From Laccaria trichodermophora (lineage: Eukaryota > Basidiomycota > Agaricomycetes > Agaricales > Hydnangiaceae): 64,000 nt of DNA. The DNA lies in NCBI GenBank assembly GCA_018417955.1, contig JACTVC010000003.1:186001-250000 (forward strand), read 5' to 3'. This document shows, one piece after another, positions 55,894 through 64,000 of this stretch; the stretch's first letter is position 1, and the number at the start of each line of letters is the position of its first letter. Position numbers and translations under genes: made by a program. The notes under the pieces were generated by a model. That model searched no databases. It was given only the letters and a program-made list of their open reading frames with translations, and was not told the DNA's origin.

Positions 55894-56592
55894 TCAGTTT
55901 TGCGTCGCGAACAACCCTCTGTAATTAATGAATGGGCTATCCAGAGGATAACCGCTCCCTGATTGACTGTCCCATCCTCTTTGGTAAGGTCAGCCTTCAG
56001 CGCGACTGCCACTCCCTGATTGTTATACACCGTCACATTGGTTGCGGTGGCACTCCAGTTCATCCCACCGTACTTGAAGTCCCTGTGGTTATTTCCCAAC
56101 CAAATATCAAGATTGATCGTCATTGGGTGCAAGTGTCCATCAATGCCATAGGCGAGACCAGAGAGGATCCTGCCTTTAATGGAGAAGCTTGACAGGACAA
56201 CTGAGGTGTATGAGTTGATCTCGATACTCCTAATTGATCGGTTAGGCGAGAGTCAGGCTGAGAACTTGAGCTACTTACGGCTGATTGAACCCAAGTGAGC
56301 CATTGTTGTTGATGACATAGAGATTGAGCTCGAAAGTCCTGTCGATGTAGTTTTTGCTAGTTGTGGCTGGTAAGGAGGCTGAAAGGACGATGGTGTTGGA
56401 ATCAAAGGTGATGTTCTTAGCATCGGAGTAGAAGCCTGAACCACACGCGTTGAAGTCTCTGTTGATGATGCCAATATAGTTGTTGAGATCAATAGACAAG
56501 TTGGTGTATGTTGAGCCATCATCTTGGAGGCATGACGCCTTGAGGACGGACCCATCGAGTGAGATGTTGTTTGAAGTGGATTGGAAAGACAT
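55894..56592 (-). pseudogene. Tandem CVNH lectin gene, frameshifted in domain 2
   Basis: Paralog of 5,312-6,015. Exon 1 (from ATG 56,592, through 'SIDLNNYIGIINRDF' to 'NNNGSLGFNQP') is a complete CVNH domain and stays in frame. In exon 2 domain 2 is intact through 'LTKEDGTVNQGAV'. Loss of one base (about 55,950; 'ggttat' for 'ggtttat') then shifts the last 20 or so codons, replacing 'TLDTPFINYRGSF'. The protein would have one good and one C-terminally altered domain. It may still be expressed; I class it as damaged. Confidence 0.78.
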
Positions 56593-56793
56593 TGGGAGCT
56601 GATTCCAGGCTCTGAGTACTCACACATTTACTTCTGATTCCCATGACATGCTTTTGTGCACAGCGGCACTGACAGTGTGCCTTTGGCATAGCGGCAAGCA
56701 CAGATCGGCACAATCCGTGATATATCTATCTGTGCATGCTTGGAGGAAATAAATTGTTTGGGCCAAGATTGGGCTACCCCACACTGTCAATTA

Positions 56794-57157
56794 CAGCTAA
56801 ACTCATATCGATAGACCCACTTTGCAAATGCAGCACTCAGCCACCTTGTTTATATGAACAAATAAAACTAACTAAATGTGGTCATAAATCCGAGGAAGTT
56901 CAACCTTAAATATTTGTTCAACTCACGTCCTGCTAGTTTCCCTCTATCAAAACCATCGGAAACAGTCGAAACTTTATTGCTGACATCAAATATTAATTTG
57001 TATCCATGTCTGCCTGTCTTAAGCCCAGTGAAGTCACACATTTTCTTGGAATAAGCAGGCTCCGAGTTTGGTAAAGCCTGTTTGTGCAGGCACCAACATA
57101 AACAAAGCGGCTAAACACTATATTCGCGAAGTGGGTCTATCAATATGAGTTTAGCTG
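56794..57157. mobile_element. 364-bp TA-flanked MITE
   Basis: Termini CAGCTAAACTCATATYGA, continuing 'tagacccactt', are inverted at the two ends over about 30 bp. TA at 56,792-56,793 and 57,158-57,159. The left segmental copy has one TA here (about 5,126) and no insert. Tc1/mariner-type by target site and CAG-like ends. Confidence 0.88.
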
Positions 57158-57774
57158 TAAAGTGATTGTGGGGATCGCAGCTGATCTCAGGGCTGATCTG
57201 ATAGAGAGGAGGATGTGGGGCAGAGGTGTCATCCAACTTGGACACCCTCCCTTCATCTAATCTCTGCATCTAGCGCTGTCTCCAATGTCAGTGTCCTTAG
57301 TCGCCCAATTGTTTTTTGGCTACCTTGATGGATAAAGTAGAAAAGAAGAAACTGAGACGCAAGAATCTATTCAATATTCTACCAGATGTCTTCAATGTTG
57401 AAAGAACTGTTGAAATGGCCATGCTAGGGTAACCTTGAATGAAGGTTGGGATTTCTTTGGGGGGCCCTCCTCCCTGCTAAAAATTGAAAAAATACAGAGG
57501 GTAGATGGAAAATCCGCTTCAGTATGAAAGCTAAAATTATTACAGTGCAGTGTCTGATGCAATGACTGGTGCGACTTACCTTTGTAATTTCGTCATTGAA
57601 ACAGTAATTCTCACTCCAGACATAAATAAAGAAGGTCAGAATTTGTGATAATGAAATTTCAAGTTTTTGCAACGACTACATTGATGGTCCATTCAAACTC
57701 AACTTCCCCCAGCTAGTTAACACCGGTCCCACTCTGCCCGAGAAAAGCTCCAACGTATTTGAGATTGAGTGAAC

Positions 57775-57937
57775 TCAGTTGGAGTTGCACTTGCAGCCAC
57801 CCTGAGCACATCCACAGCTACAAGTGGATCACATCAGATACAAAAAAGCCTAGCTAGGGAAAATCATTGTCCACATATGCATCGCTGCAGCTGCAGGCAT
57901 CGTTTCCGCAGCTGGAGTTGGTGAGAGCAGAGGTGTT
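57775..57937 (-). pseudogene. Metallothionein 7, dead copy of metallothionein 1
   Basis: Exon 2 (from 57,937) and exon 3 (to 57,775) are almost identical to metallothionein 1. The second donor GC/GTATGT has become GC/ATATGT. Exon 1 with the start codon is gone: similarity to 4,331-4,388 stops near 57,990, right beside the element starting at 58,000. Five of five differences checked over the adjoining 120 bp are CG to CA. Confidence 0.82.
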
Positions 57938-58319
57938 CTAAATGATCCACACGTGTTAGAAAATAGGGTGTTAGCTATGGAGTAAGACAGTACTTTACCC
58001 TCCCCCACATGTTCTGATCAGCGCTGATCAGCGCTGAGCAAGACTGATCAGTGCTGATCAGTTCTGATCAGACAGGATGGTTCAGCACTGATCAGCACTG
58101 ATCAGTCTTGCTCAGCTCTGCTCAGCGCTGATCAGCTCTGATCAGCACTAAGCAGTTCTGATCAGCACTGAGCAGTTCTGAGTTAGAGGTCAGGTGACTT
58201 GAACTGTATTTATTAAAGTCAGAAATTCAGACCTCATTATAAAATTCACAAGTAAATTGAATCAAAAAATGATGTATTTCAATTATAATACAAAATATAT
58301 TTAATTACATACAGTTTAT

Positions 58320-58660
58320 ACTAGAGAGGAAGGGGATGGGCAAGGGAAAAGGGAAGGGGAAGGGAAGGGAAAAGGGAAGGGGGAGGGAAAAGGGAAGGGG
58401 GAGGGAAAAGGGAAGGGGGAGGGAAAAGGGAAGGGGGAGGGAAAAGGGAAGGGGAAGGGAAAAGGGAAGGGGGATGAATAAAGAAGGGGGAAGAGGGAAA
58501 GGGGAGGGGGATGGAAAAGGGAAGGGAGATGGAAAAGGGAAGGGGGATGGACAGGGAAGGGGGATGAATAGAGAAGGGGGAAGAGGGAGGGGAGGGACAG
58601 GGAAGGGGAGGACAAAGGAAGGGGGAGAGAAAAGGAAGGAGGAGGGAAAAGGGAGGGGGC
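58320..58660 (+). repeat. Purine minisatellite, about 18-bp period
   Basis: Tandem variants of GGGAAGGGGGAGGGAAAA, all purine on the plus strand. The open frames through it (Gly/Lys/Arg or Ser/Pro/Phe repeats) are products of the repeat, not genes. G-runs could form quadruplexes. Confidence 0.92.
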
Positions 58661-58671
58661 TCGTCGACGTC

Positions 58672-58825
58672 GACGGTTGACGTGGTCGTCGTCGTTGGCA
58701 TCCGTCGACGTGTGGCCGTCGTCGTCGTCCGTCGACGTGTCATCGTCGTCGTCCGTCGTCGTCGTCGTCGTCGTCGTCCGTCGTCGTCTGTTGACGTGTC
58801 GTCGTCGTCGTCCATTGACGCGTGG

Positions 58826-58860
<35 letters not shown>

Positions 58861-59245
58861 CGCTGACGTGTCATGTCGTCCGTTGACGTGTCGCCAACGT
58901 CGTCCGTCGTCGTCGTCGTTCGTCGACGTGTCATTCGTCGTCGTCGTCGTCGTCCGTCAACGTGTCGTCGTCCGTTGTCGTCCGTCGACGCGTGGCCGTC
59001 GTCGTCGTCGCTGACGTGCCGTGTCGTCGTCGTCGTCGTCCGTTGACGTGTCGTCGTCCGTTGTTGTCCGTCGCGTGGCCGTCGTCGTCGTCGCTCACGT
59101 GTCGTCCGTTGACGTGTTGTCGTCGTCCCTCGTCGTCGTCGTCCGTTGTCGTCCGTCGACGCATGGCCGTCGTCGTTTGTCGTCGTCGTCGTCGTCTGTT
59201 GGCGCGTGGTCGTCGTCCATTAGAGTGGTGGCGTGGTGACGTGGG
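58672..59245 (+). repeat. CGT trinucleotide array with TTGACGTG interruptions
   Basis: Long runs of (CGT)n or (CGTCGT)n interrupted every 20-60 bp by 'ccgttgacgtgtcg' or 'ccgtcgacgcgtggc'. It is extremely CpG-rich in a neighbourhood that is otherwise CpG-poor. The Val/Ser or Asp/Thr/Arg frames are repeat artefacts. Confidence 0.92.
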
Positions 59246-59390
59246 GGTGTCGTCGATGATGGTGGTGGGTGAGGAAGAAGAGGGTGAGTGTGAATGATGC
59301 CAAATCAAATGTCGGCGTTTGCCGAGACTCGTTTAGGAAAGCCAGAGGCGACGATGGGTTATATATTATAATGTTATGTATATTCTAAAC

Positions 59391-59475
59391 AGTCAGATAG
59401 CCCAGTGGTAATATTGCGCTTTTGTGATCATGTGATTTGTCTATGAATGCCTGGGTTCAATCCTTGGTGATGTAT
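59391..59475 (+). ncRNA. tRNA-like (tRNA-derived SINE or decayed tRNA) segment
   Basis: A-box TAGCCCAGTGG at 59,398-59,408 and B-box GGTTCAATCCT at 59,454-59,464 fit pol III internal promoters, at 56-bp spacing. 'tttattttta' downstream could terminate. The T-arm folds mainly by G-T pairs, and acceptor and D stems do not close, so it is not a working tRNA. It is probably tRNA-derived sequence inside the element. Confidence 0.45.
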
Positions 59476-59760
59476 TTATTTTTATTAGTAACAAGGGTAA
59501 TACTCACGTACTGCTCAGTTCTGTTCAGCACTGCTCAGTTCTGTTCAGCTTTCAGTGACTCAGCACTGATCAGTTCATTCAGCGCTGAGCTTGCTGATCA
59601 GTGCTGATCAGCACTGAGTAATGCCGAGTGGGGCCATTGCTGAGCTGGTTTCCAGCCAAAATGGCTGGGGAAGAAGGAATTCTAATTCTGATCAGTGCTG
59701 ATCAGAAAAATCCTCTTGCCGATCAGCGCTGATCAGCGCTGATCAGAACATGTGGGGGAG

Positions 59761-60589
59761 AGACAAGACCTCGTTCCCTCCCTTACCCCGCACGTAGCAC
59801 AGATATTAGAGGGTGCCGGAGCCTCTCGTTCAAGTAATTCATCAAGATACAACCGGCGACAATTTCCCCACTCACGTAAATAATCGTTGGATGACTGTCA
59901 ATTGTAAAAAATCTGTTGACATGACTAAGTCAAGGTACCTACCTTGGATCCATTTATCTCCGGATTGCTCACGTTCATGAACATAATTTCTTCATTTGTT
60001 CCCATTGAGCAGTCATCCTGGTCAACTTAGGGTAAAGAAACAGAGTTTTTTTGGGGGAATTGAGATGGGGTGGAAATGCATTGAGAGGACGTTGGGTCTG
60101 TTGGAAAAACTGTCTTCACTTTGACATTTCCATGGGGACCTTGAGTATAACGGGTGTGTTTCAGAGAGCCTATGACCTTTGTTCTCCAGGTACTCATCTC
60201 TAATCCGTGGTGTTGTTGTGGAACTTTGAAGGAGACATTTTGCCTCATGGTGAACCTCATGTTTATCAATCAATGGACAAGTCTTCCTTTGCTGCATTTC
60301 TCCCAAGTAGATTAAATAGGGTCAGGTGAAGGCTCTGATTTTGTCACCACTGATAGCATGCCCGCCAACCGTAGTATAATGCAGACTAGCAGAAAAGAGT
60401 GAGCATTCTATTTTTAGCTCGCCAATCTCTGGTGGGCTTGCCAAAAAAGGCAGAAAACTTGTCAAATATGGTAATCAGGCCTTTGTTTGTTTAGCATCCC
60501 GAAGTCTAACATTTCTCTGCCGAATTCAGCGAAGAAAAAAAAACAATTCAAGAATACATTTACAACTCCATCTCACGAGCTTCTAAAGA
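59761..60589. other. Intergenic, upstream of the 792-codon gene
   Basis: No gene that I can support. The minus-strand frame at 60,022-60,306 lacks recognisable features and its context. TATA-like sequences are not obvious before the start at 60,590. Confidence 0.4.
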
Positions 60590-63071
60590 ATGAACAACAA
60601 CTCGCTAGATATCCCTGTGCCCTCCGGGGATGAAATGCCTCCCCCGAAAACAGTGGAACACGTCGCACCCCCAGCCCATATCTGGGAAGACTGGCAGACG
60701 GAGATCCTAGAAAAATATCTTCCGGAATATAGGTCAAAGAAGTCTGCTGGAGCCCAGGTTGCGATTATGGGAAAGGTGCTACAAAAATTCAAGGCAAGGA
60801 AGGAATCTGCAGAAGGAGATACAGCTAACCTCTGAAAGGTAAGCATAGACCGAAACGGATGGCCCGTTTGACTGCTAATTGAATACCACAGGCCATCCAG
60901 CAATGGTTCGGAGTCAAGTCCAGAATTCGAAAGCCTAAAGAAATAAAAATCCGGAGCATGAACTGGAACTTCCGGACCGTCGCATCGGTGCAGAAGAAGA
61001 TGGAAATTAAGGAGGCCCAACGGACGCTATCTGGAAATGGGGATATTAAGTTTGGTAGCTTCCAAGCCAGGCTGAATTTGGTTTTGAGCAATCTGACAGA
61101 GGATGAGATTGAAGAGTTAAAAGAGACGGCGAAAAAGTGGAATTTACAAGGGCCTCCAGAAGAGGAGAAACAGAGGTCTGCCTTTGTCCGGACCCTTCTC
61201 ACCCGGCTCATGCTTTTACAAACAGGCTGGCTGTGAAATCCGCAATGAAGTTCTGCCGGACCTTTGCTGAAAAAGCCTGCAAGCAGCTTGGGGGGAGGGT
61301 CTACATTTTCTGGGGTTGCCGCGATGAAGACGGGACACTATCCACTTCCAAATTCGACTTTAATGCTGAACTCGGGATGGGAAGGAGCTATCGAGATGTT
61401 ATTGACGACGGTTCTGTTTCTGACCTCTCCTGGGGAAAATATCTTCAGCAATGCTATGATGGAAATGCCAAGGCCGCGGAGAATGATATTTTTGTCGGGG
61501 GACATCGTAACTCACCAATGGATTTGGACACCTGGGAGAATGGTGAGCCAATACTCCCAGAGCCAGAGTCATGGCCTTCGGATGTCACGGGGGAGGTTAT
61601 GATCCGATGGTTGAAAAAGCTATTAAGATCATTTGTAGGAATGCATTATTGTGAGTCAGACTACCTGCCATCCTGTCCTACAGCGGCCCATATCTTTTTA
61701 GCATTGGCCACTGATGGAAGAACCTCTCGGGTCCTGTGGGCCGATATTGTGAAAGATCAGGCAACGTTCATAGATGAAGAATACCTTCCAGATTACCAGA
61801 TGCTTGATGCGGAACCGTCGCACCTCGCCATTCAGAAGGTGAAGACGCTGTTAAACTTTTGGATTCAACGACAGCATGCCGGGCAGACTGTGTTTCGCTT
61901 TCGGCTTGTCATCCAGGGTACTGAACACGTCCTGGCAAAGGCTCCAGACGTCCGGACAAATATGCAAAAGCCGACCCATAGATCCAGAGCAAAGGGGAAC
62001 TTGAAACGACAAGTCCGTAGATCGAATGAAGGGGAACTCAGAAGTGACGAGGAAGTTGATGATCCATTGAACCAAAAGGTCAAGGGACAAAAGGGCAAGG
62101 GTAAAGTCAACAGAAAGGGAAAAAAAGGAAAGAAGTCCACAGAGATGGTCGACGATTCCGGAGAAGAATTCAATCTTCTGGCGATAGATGACTTGGTCTT
62201 TTCTGATGATGACCTCCCTCTTCCAAATAGCTTAGACCGTACAGCCGGACGTGGCATGGGATCTGGTGGGATGGGCATGAAAGGCCTGTGGGTGGGTGGA
62301 ACCACTACTACGAAGGGCCCGCGGGCGGCTGGAACTGCTGTGGTAGGTACAACTGATGGAGCACACTCCACAACCACGGCCTATACCCTACCAGCGCCTG
62401 CCATTGGCCCAACCACTGTCCAGACCCTCCCCGCACCCCACAGTTTAGCCACCGCTGACAAGGCTTTGTGGAACAGGTTTGCGGCTCATCTTCCCCTCGA
62501 CTGCGTCGATTGGTCCGAGGAGCAAGCTATTGCACAATTCCGTGTGTTTCAATGTTGGTTCAGTGCTGAGACAAATGGTGTACTGGCTGGGGCTGCATTA
62601 TACACCCCCCCCTCAGTGGCAATGAACAGGGACGTCGCAGACCCGTTACCACCCGCAGGTGGGAACGATTCTCCGAAGACGATTGAGCCCGTCTTTGCCA
62701 AGGTCGCAGAGAAAATGCCTGACCTCATGCTGGTTGAAAGAACGACTGCAGCTGGTTCCACCAATCCGGGAGAAAGAACACCTGAAGGGGCTACCCCCAC
62801 GCTGGCAGACAAGGAGACTCTGGCGTTGAATCATTCACTCCTGAATAATTCAATGATCCAAAATGCACGCGTTGAACAGGTTCCAAAACGTGTAACGGAA
62901 CCATCAGACAATCCAGAGGGTCAGGACATCCAGATGAAAGATGGCCCACCTGCAAAGAGGGCCTGGACTGCTGTGAAACCAACCCCTGCCAAGCCAACCA
63001 GGAGCAGCGCCTGTACCAATGCCCCTGGTCTGTCCATCCCCTTAACTAGATTGAAGGCAAAGCACGGGTAA
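60590..63071 (+). pseudogene. Basidiomycete unknown protein, 792 codons, one TGA
   Basis: Three exons (60590-60838, 60892-61175, 61226-63071) with canonical introns of 53 and 50 nt give one continuous frame. The only break is a TGA at 60,833-60,835 ('GDTANL*KAIQQWFGVKS'), where CGA (Arg) would fit. It resembles hypothetical proteins I associate with Agaricomycetes that begin '(I)WxDWQTEILEKYLPEY' and contain 'EEIEELKETAKKWNLQGPPEE' and 'LGGRVYIFWGCRDEDG'. A basic nuclear-localisation-like patch follows ('KVKGQKGKGKVNRKGKKGKK', about residue 485), then Thr/Ala/Pro-rich sequence and an acidic segment. The function is unknown; it may be a domesticated or transposon-linked gene. If the TGA is a sequencing error the gene is intact. 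Confidence 0.65.
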
Positions 63072-63281
63072 ACACAAATAGTCCAGCCCAACGTCAGACC
63101 TTTTACTTACTGGAACTTGACTTTCATTTGTCTAAATACATTGGAGCTTTAGCAGTCTGTTAGTACTTGACAATATAATCTGAATGGAATCTTTGCAATA
63201 ACTATGTAGACAGCTGGAGTAGCTGGATCGTTTCCCCACGGCTGCGGACCGTTTTGTTTCGGCTGCCTGGACCTTTTCAGG

Positions 63282-63337
63282 AATGTTAATCACCGAGGGT
63301 GATTAACATTTAATTCCCTCCAGCATCTGGAGGGAAT
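63282..63337. repeat. Two adjacent perfect hairpins with 3-nt loops
   Basis: 63,282-63,310: a 13-bp perfect stem (AATGTTAATCACC / GGTGATTAACATT) around GAG. After two bases, 63,313-63,337: an 11-bp perfect stem (ATTCCCTCCAG / CTGGAGGGAAT) around CAT. The region 63,072-63,441 otherwise has no gene. Confidence 0.9.
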
Positions 63338-63441
63338 GCATTGTAACCATCTGCTCAAGAAAAATTGTATTTCAAAATCTAGCTGCGATAACTATGTGTA
63401 TGTCCAAAAAAAATCATAGGAGGGCCGTAGACACTGTACAA

Positions 63442-63999
63442 CTAATCCAACGTCTTGGCCCAGTCAACTGGAGAGCCATCAACTGCATTGAAAATGTAAC
63501 GTCCGTCATCGATGGAGGGGACTAGGCCGTGCAGAGCGTCATTGGAAGGAGTCGATGGCCGTGGATGGACGTCGCCCAGGGAGATGGTAGTCAGGTCTGT
63601 AGCACCCACGGACCCGTGGACTTCGCTCAAACCCCCTTTCACGTCCTTAGCCCTCTGCACCTCCTTCCGAACCGCGTTGTCGTCGACTACCCTGTCCCAT
63701 CCCACCGCCCGTTCAACTCTCATCCGCTTGTCCAAACCATCATCCGGGTGCCTTAAGAACTCATTGGTCATCACGTTGAGGCAGAGCCCCTCTAGCTTCC
63801 CCAATCTTTCCTCAATGAACTCCTTTCCATGGCATACGTTTCGAATGTCTTCTTCGATCCCAGTGACCCTCCCACCCAGGCTATCCAGTTCGTCCGGTAA
63901 CCTCGAGATTCCATCCGTGTCGTTTAGGCGAAGGTTGTCGTTCACCCCCTGGATAAAGTTCTGAATCCGGGTTTTCAGGCCCTCGGACAAGGACCTCAT
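63442..63999 (-). CDS. Unknown protein, C-terminal part (runs off the window)
   Basis: Open on the minus strand from the window edge to TAA/TAG-type stop near 63,442; the start may lie beyond the edge. The visible 185 residues are hydrophilic. Heptad-like spacing across 'LPDELDSLGGRVTGIEEDI' and 'EFIEERLGKLEGLCLNV' suggests a coiled coil. It ends '...NAVDGSPVDWAKTLD'. No family recognised. It is convergent with the 792-codon gene. Confidence 0.45.
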   Translation of the reverse strand: MRSLSEGLKTRIQNFIQGVNDNLRLNDTDGISRLPDELDSLGGRVTGIEEDIRNVCHGKEFIEERLGKLEGLCLNVMTNEFLRHPDDGLDKRMRVERAVGWDRVVDDNAVRKEVQRAKDVKGGLSEVHGSVGATDLTTISLGDVHPRPSTPSNDALHGLVPSIDDGRYIFNAVDGSPVDWAKTLD

Positions 64000-64000
64000 C

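Larger units (their letters stand above)
52262..57937. repeat. Segmental duplication, right copy (inverted)
   Basis: Inverse counterpart of 4,389-11,545. Differences from the left copy are strongly biased to CG changed to CA or TG. It contains its own insertions (52,370-52,884 and 56,794-57,157), each absent from the left copy. Confidence 0.85.
58000..59760. mobile_element. 1.76-kb repeat-filled element with 38-bp inverted termini
   Basis: Both ends begin CTCCCCCACATGTTCTGA and continue with two CAGCGCTGAT units; the inverted match is perfect for 38 bp. I find no clear target duplication. Interior, left to right: a 'ctgatcagcgctgatcag'-type palindromic array (58,010-58,195), an A+T-rich piece, a purine minisatellite (58,320-58,660), a CGT-based array (58,672-59,245), a tRNA-like segment and a second CTGATCAG array (59,510-59,745). 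It has no coding capacity apart from low-complexity frames. Confidence 0.75.

Noticed and set aside
58316..59308. Long open frames (Gly/Lys/Arg, Ser/Pro/Phe, Val/Ser, Asp/Thr/Arg-rich) on both strands
   Set aside because: They are translations of purine and CGT tandem repeats, open in several frames at once.
58000..59760. CRISPR-like array in the CTGATCAG repeats
   Set aside because: Repeats are short overlapping palindromes without unique spacers of constant length, and the genome is eukaryotic.

Overview
This is nuclear DNA of a filamentous basidiomycete, most likely an Agaricomycete. The evidence is short GT-AG introns of about 45-67 nt in every recognisable gene, a fungal coronin, fungal-type small metallothioneins and CVNH lectins, and a very heavy load of class II DNA transposons. 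The species cannot be read from the sequence. All intron structures given here were worked out by eye from splice consensus, reading frame and family similarity.

Layout. 0-4.2 kb: an Hsp104/ClpB relic, then an intact deoxyribose-phosphate aldolase gene. 4.3-11.5 kb: a block holding a metallothionein, a tandem CVNH lectin gene, a 247-aa unknown gene ('gene X') and a nuclease-like gene. An inverted, more decayed copy of this block lies at 52.3-57.9 kb. 12.8-17.7 kb: the most gene-like part, with a Cys-rich metallothionein, a WrbA-type quinone oxidoreductase and coronin. 19.45-29.59 kb: two identical 5,034-bp transposons inserted head to head 53 bp apart, each with its own perfect 8-bp target duplication. 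30-37.2 kb: three more metallothionein genes among old duplications, plus a second Hsp104/ClpB relic. 38-53 kb: AT-rich transposon territory with at least six delimitable elements. It also holds a glycine-cleavage T-protein gene with two nonsense codons and a dead metallothionein. 58.0-59.76 kb: an element with 38-bp inverted termini, packed with three kinds of simple or tandem repeat and a tRNA-like segment. 60.6-63.1 kb: a 792-codon unknown gene with one nonsense codon. At the right edge there is a partial unknown coding region.

How the parts relate. The strongest theme is metal handling: five intact or plausibly intact metallothionein genes and two dead ones. They share the same exon layout (ATG-Ile-Ser / intron / Asn-Thr...) but have diverged cysteine spacing, and three share a conserved promoter. 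The second theme is gene duplication followed by decay. Duplicate pairs have been broken at different places by frameshifts, nonsense mutations, CpG-to-TpG/CpA change and transposon insertion. Because the pairs are in the same window, several insertions can be proven against their own empty sites.
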